Assembly (NCBI RefSeq): GCF_921293095.1
Contig: NC_060246.1
Coordinates: 92,563,030-92,627,029, forward strand
Length of the DNA: 64,000 bases
Reading direction: 5' to 3'
Source: Ischnura elegans
Taxonomy: Eukaryota > Arthropoda > Insecta > Odonata > Coenagrionidae
Each line of letters begins with the position of its first letter. Positions within the stretch are counted from its first letter, which is position 1. The notes under the pieces were generated by a model. That model was given only the letters and a program-made list of their open reading frames with translations. It was not told where the DNA came from and did not search any database. The translations under genes were made by a program, and so were the position numbers. Below are positions 41,001 to 47,000 of the stretch, piece by piece.

Positions 41001-44000
41001 GTGTTCCAGCTGTGGAATTTCTCCATGAATTCAACTGCCCCGTAAATGCTCTATCAAAGTGTTCGGTAATTTTTTAGAGAAGACATCAGACAGCCATGTC
41101 TTGAATATGCTCAAATAAGATGGGTGATGAGCGACAATTGACTGAATGACTAAGTGCTTTTTGAAGTAACCTTGCCATTATTTAAAAAAAATGGAATTTT
41201 AATGAATTTACAAATCGATTTTTTCTTTTCCCACCATTTTCACTAATTAATGAGGCATTTCTGCTATTGAAAGGCTAAATTTATTATTCTTGCATCATTA
41301 TTCCTAAAATTGGCACTGAAATATTGACGCCTTTACTTCTAGATGAATAGAAGTTTGTAAATACGCCAAATTCTCAATTTTTTGTACAATAGTATCAGGA
41401 AAAAGAAGTGATTTTTGCTGGCCATCATCTATAATGACTTGGCATTATAATGGGTGATTTTCCAGGGAGCTTCAGAACTTGTTACAATGGACTTCTACTG
41501 TGCTAAATCTAAAAATAATAACTATACTATATATCAATTTGAAGGAAATAAAGATGTGCATTTGTAAAAAATTCTAGGTTCCCCAACAACAACAGATATT
41601 GCCACACAACTGCCAGCACTTCAGGACATTTTTCATCTCATGCCATGAGGGCGTTGATGTCACATTGCTGTGACTGAAATCAGTTCCCTGACTGCGAGAA
41701 ATGAGTCAGACCTTAAAATTTTGGCAACTACAGTTTGTTAAGTAGCTGCAGACCAGAGATTTCTTCAGGATATTTATTCTTTGAAAAAGTAGCAAATCTT
41801 TAATACATTGAGTTTTTAAATACAACATGGGAAACACAAAAAACTCATACAAACAAAAATGGTCATGGCACATGCCAAGGTTATGCCTTCAAAGGTTAAT
41901 GGAACTAATTCAATTGATCGAAGGATGACCCATACAAGTCACATTTGCTATTTGATTACAAAACACATACGTGAGCTATAGTGGAGATTTTTGATTCAAG
42001 GGAAAATTACTATCCAGTAACATCCCATAATATCAAAAATTAAACTGCTTTGGATGCTAATAAATATGTTTCTAATAGAGATGGGTCAGTTCTGGTACCC
42101 GGTTCTCGGTACTGCTGGTTCTTGGCCTGTGAAACTGTAATCGAGAACCGAACATATAAAATCAGTACTTCGGAACCAACTTGGAATGGTGGCGAGGATT
42201 TGAATTTGGCACACAAAACCAAAATTGTCTGCAGTGTAGCGTATTAAGGCCAAAAAGTTTTTAAAAAAGTAAAAAACAAATATAATATTTTCCGATTGCA
42301 TGGCATCCAAATTTTTTTCTTTTGCAAGTTGCTCGCAAAAGAAAAAATGTGCTCGAATTTTTGTCAGTTTCCCCTCTCCCCAACATTGTAAAATTTCTGT
42401 TGCCGAGGCCACTTTCAAACGAGCTGACTTTTCACCTGCTGCCATCCATAGCACTGCACCATTTTTTTCAACTTACTAGAGGTCTCAATGGATGTCTTCG
42501 ACGAGTCGAATCGTGCCGCTGATGGCACGGCACCCATTTTAATCCAGCCTGGAGATGTGCTGTCTACGGCGTGAAATACAGACAATGCTACATTGAGGCC
42601 GCTTGCAGAAAATCGTTTCATCTGAATGCGGTCTTATGATTGAATCATGTACATATTCAGTAATTCTTCGACATACGAGAAAGATGCATTCCGAGAGCTT
42701 GTTTGTAAGTTGATGAACCGATGCAAGGCATTGAAAAGTGTGGTTATCCTGCAGAATACAACTCTGGGTCAGGTAACGGAATACAAATTTTGGGTCAGCT
42801 CACAGCCAGTTTATCCATCGTGTCACTGTGCCGGCTTGAGCAGTTTCTTGTTGAGGTTATATGAACCGTGACATGAAGCATGCGAATAAGTTGTCAATAG
42901 GGTAGTTTCCTTCATCAAAGAAAACGATAGGCATTGATTGCGATTCGTTACCCACCATTAGTGTATTCATAATACACAAATTATTTGGTTTTTGATATAC
43001 AGGTTTAGACGAATGGCAGGGGTCAAATTTTATCCTCATTTGAAAAAGGCCAGATTGGCGCCCATGCGATTCCACTCCGCATGACGTCACAGGGACCTAG
43101 TTTCTACACGAGAGGATAGGAGTTATACATCGTCTGAGGTTACCAATGCATGCATGAGGCACAGAGCTCAGGGAAACATGTCTTAATAATCACCTATTAA
43201 AACTGGCTGAGGTCGGAAAGTTTTCTTCGTTTGATAAGGTATTAATAAACCTTTTTTAAGCCAAGCGCTACCATTCAGCAAGGTACTCAGCTATCCGCTA
43301 GTATCCTGCGTCCTATCAGCGCTCAGAGTCTCGATCAAGGTCACTTCACAAGGAGAGAGGGGGAACCAGAAATGCGTCGCACGGACCTTCCTACTTACGC
43401 GTCGCGTTTTTGCGCGCTTGAAATTTTTCACTTTTCATTTAATCGCGAAAAATAGATATCGTCATTTAAAAATCTAAAAGCGCGACATACGTACTCCAGG
43501 AGTAATAATCTTTCCATTTAGGCAATAAAAAAATAATAGGAAACCACCCTATTTCAGTAACAATTTAAGCTACATCACAGTATGTGGAATATATTGGCTC
43601 TATAGTATAACTGTCTCACAATATAGCATAAATGGTTCTATAGTATAACGGGAATAACTCGCTCACAAGTTACAACAAATTTACGGATGCTATCATCAGA
43701 AGTTAGGGGAGTATCACTATTGATCCTGATGCTATGCAGTATGTAAACTGTTCTCCAAGCATATTTTGCGCGGCCCTTCAAAATAATCATCGACCACTGC
43801 TGTTTTTAGTGAATGCCTGTTCAGTACTGTAGGCAATATTTCTGCCAAAAATGAATGACTAGACCCAGATAGGGTAAAAATGTTGAATTTTTTATATCAA
43901 AACCTGGAGAAAGTACCAGAGGGCTGCCTGATGCAATATGACATATTGATCAATCATGCATTCTTTAACAATGTGTTATTTAAACTTTTTTACTGGGCAA

Positions 44001-47000
44001 ATAAAATGATGAAGACAAACTAAATTTTTTTGTAGAGCTTTCTTGCTAATTTACATATTTAGTGAAATTATTTGCATTCACATCTTGTGGTTGTCCACTT
44101 AAATTTGCTATTAATTCAGATAATAAGAGTTCATCCTTGGAACTGAACATTGAGGACTGAGAACCGATGGGGGAGAACCAGTCCAGTACCGAGAATCGAA
44201 AAAATTTAAGAAACAGCTCATCCTTAGTTTCTAAGATATTAATCATTGCTGAATACAATTCATGAACAAAAAATATTTTGACTCACCTGGCTAGTAATTA
44301 ATGTAGAAACTTGAGACAGAGACCTCCCTTGAAATAAGGAACGGACATTCAAATCAAGATGAGGCTCTCCAACAAAGGCTAAAGACCAATGGGCATATGG
44401 GCGGCGGCGAAAGCTTAATACACACTCTCCTGACAGGCGACACACTGAAAATAATTATGCATCGAGAATTAGGCCTTTAATCATGACTGAATTTCCAGTA
44501 TTTCTCACAGAGATATTGAAAATTTGAAAGACATACACCAATTAGTGTACACATCCGAATGTATGTGCACTTGAGTTTGGATGTGAATATATAAATTACA
44601 AAAAAGGGACATAGAAAATAATGACACTAAGTTTTCCTTGCTTAATTCTGCATATTAATATGCTCTCCTTCAATCTTAAAACTTTAAATGAATACTTGTC
44701 AGAACCATTTTGCAATATCTTTGCTACTATAACCACAACATGAGACTTATCATCAAACATTACGTAAAGCAGTGTAATTTTTTTATAATATCTATAAAAA
44801 TTAATCATGATTCACAACTGAAATGCTTAATTTTAAATTTTATTAGCAATGAATTCAAACTTTTAATTGATAATAGTACAAACTTATGGGCTTCATTGAT
44901 TTATTTTTTGCCTTTCCAAACTGGGGCACTTTATCAAAGATTGTTTCTACCTAATCTAAAATACATGCACATCCTTATGATTTAAAGCACAGCATATTAT
45001 TAAAATATACCTTCTATGGATAGATGAGCTGTACGGCCAAGAACCATGTTAGCACGAGTTACTATTCGAAAGCCTCCTGCATACAGAAGAGATAAACCAA
45101 CATCCAAGGAATTCAGGAGAGGAGACTGAGAAGCACCAGGCACAGGGGATTTATGAGGTGAATGAAGTTGAACATCACGAACCCATGCTCTTCTGATAAT
45201 TGGAGCTTCGACACCAAGGTCAATGTCTCGAATCTAAAAATATATTTTAAAAATAAAATGATCACTACAATCAATTACTTTAAAATCTGGACTAAAGTAG
45301 AATGTTATCAATCAAATCACAAAGGCAATCAATCGACTTACCGACACTCTTTCAAAAAGTTTTCCAGTGGTTGTGCGAGTTACAAGTTCTTCAAATTCCA
45401 AGTTTAGCTTTTTAAGAAACCATCGCCGTACCTTGGGAAAAAAGATGATATGTCTTCATATTTCTAGATAATATTCCAAAACAAACAGCACTATGTCTAG
45501 GTGTACACACTTATACTATTGTGAGTTAGGAAGCTAAAAGACTAGGCTATTTAATCAGTTATAAAAGATAATTTCACCAATACTGATAGCAGTTAACATA
45601 ATTAATTCACATATCTTTCAACTTCAAATGAATAAAAAGCTTAATACAACTTCAATACATCAGCATGCAGAATACAGTTTTCAATCTACATATTGCAATG
45701 GTCTTCAACCCTTAAAATAGAATGCACCCCCTTTCAAGTACTTTTGGAGGGATAGTACTACAACAAGTAGTCCTTTTCCTCTCAAAAGTGAATGATGGCA
45801 AAGATAATGGATAAATGAGAATGCTGACACGGTAAAATAGCATGTTCAAAGTCAAGAAAAGTTCGCCTCTGAAATGTAGGTGGCTTACTGTCGAGTTCGC
45901 CACCGAATATGGTTCTCACCACCAATATGGGGCATTATAGCCGCTTGCAGTGGCAATATCTGTCGACGTTATGCTATAATGATCTTTGCAGTGGCGTAGC
46001 CAGGAATTATTTTGCAGGTGGTCCAAAACCAGGAGTGAAATGTTTTTAAAAGCAGGGTGATAAGTAGAGGGTTTTATACTAATTTTAACACTTTTCATAA
46101 TCGAAAAAAACTTCATTTTTCAAAGAAATCTTTTGTAAATTCATGATTTTTCAATATTTGGTTTTCTTTTGTGATGCAAAGTAAGTGTGCTTTTACGTAT
46201 GGGGGGGAGGGGGGGGGGGTTCCCGACAATAAACTTGAAATGTGAAAAGCCCTTGAGCACCAAAATTTCACTAGTATTGATATATCATAACCGGGAAACA
46301 ATAATTGGTGGAACATCTCTTATAAGCATTTAAGAGAGATAGAATTAATTTCTTTATGTAAAACCTCATCATGTTTATTTGCAGTATATTTTTATAAAAA
46401 TACTAAACGAATCAAATGAAAGGAAAAAGTTAATTCTAAACGCAGAAAGTGAGTGCTCTTCCAATAAACCGTAATGCAAGCATGGAGAATGCTTCCACAT
46501 TTTAAATTTACTTACACATAATTATAAATAAACATCTCGCATCTTCAAGACTGGCAAAGCATTGAGAACCACAAGTGAAAAAGCTGGAAGCCTATGGGTC
46601 CTAACGACAGAGAGAGGAAGGTGGTATTGTGCCCGGGTAGTTGCTTTGTTTGCTCATCCAGAAATCTATTGAAACTCTATCAAGGGTGCGGTGAAGAAAT
46701 CAATAAACCTTGTACAATTTTCCTCTGCCATAGAGCAACCTGATTATTCCTTTCTCTGAAGCAATGGTCACCAGTATGAGAGAAATATTCACAAACTTGA
46801 GTGTATGCGTGCTTGAGACCTACAAAAAAATTTGTTCCTTGGTCCAAATCTGTGAGTGAATGAGTTTGTAATTTATTTTTTTATTCTTATTTTTATCTCC
46901 TTGTATTTTATAAATTAATTTACTGTTTTACCTTCCTTCAAAACAACCCCGTAACTTGACCACAGAAGAATATTTCCTAGGGAAATTCATTATTTTCAAC

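Larger units (their letters stand above)
39845..44286. other. PDZD8 intron 5
   Basis: A 4.4-kb intron. It holds a duplicated segment with MITE (40247-40770), a hAT-like terminus TAGAGATGGGTCAGTTCTGG at 42076 with weak inverted counterparts near 44165-44200, and a fragment related to the 28581 MITE at about 42658. The remainder is unassigned. Confidence 0.6.
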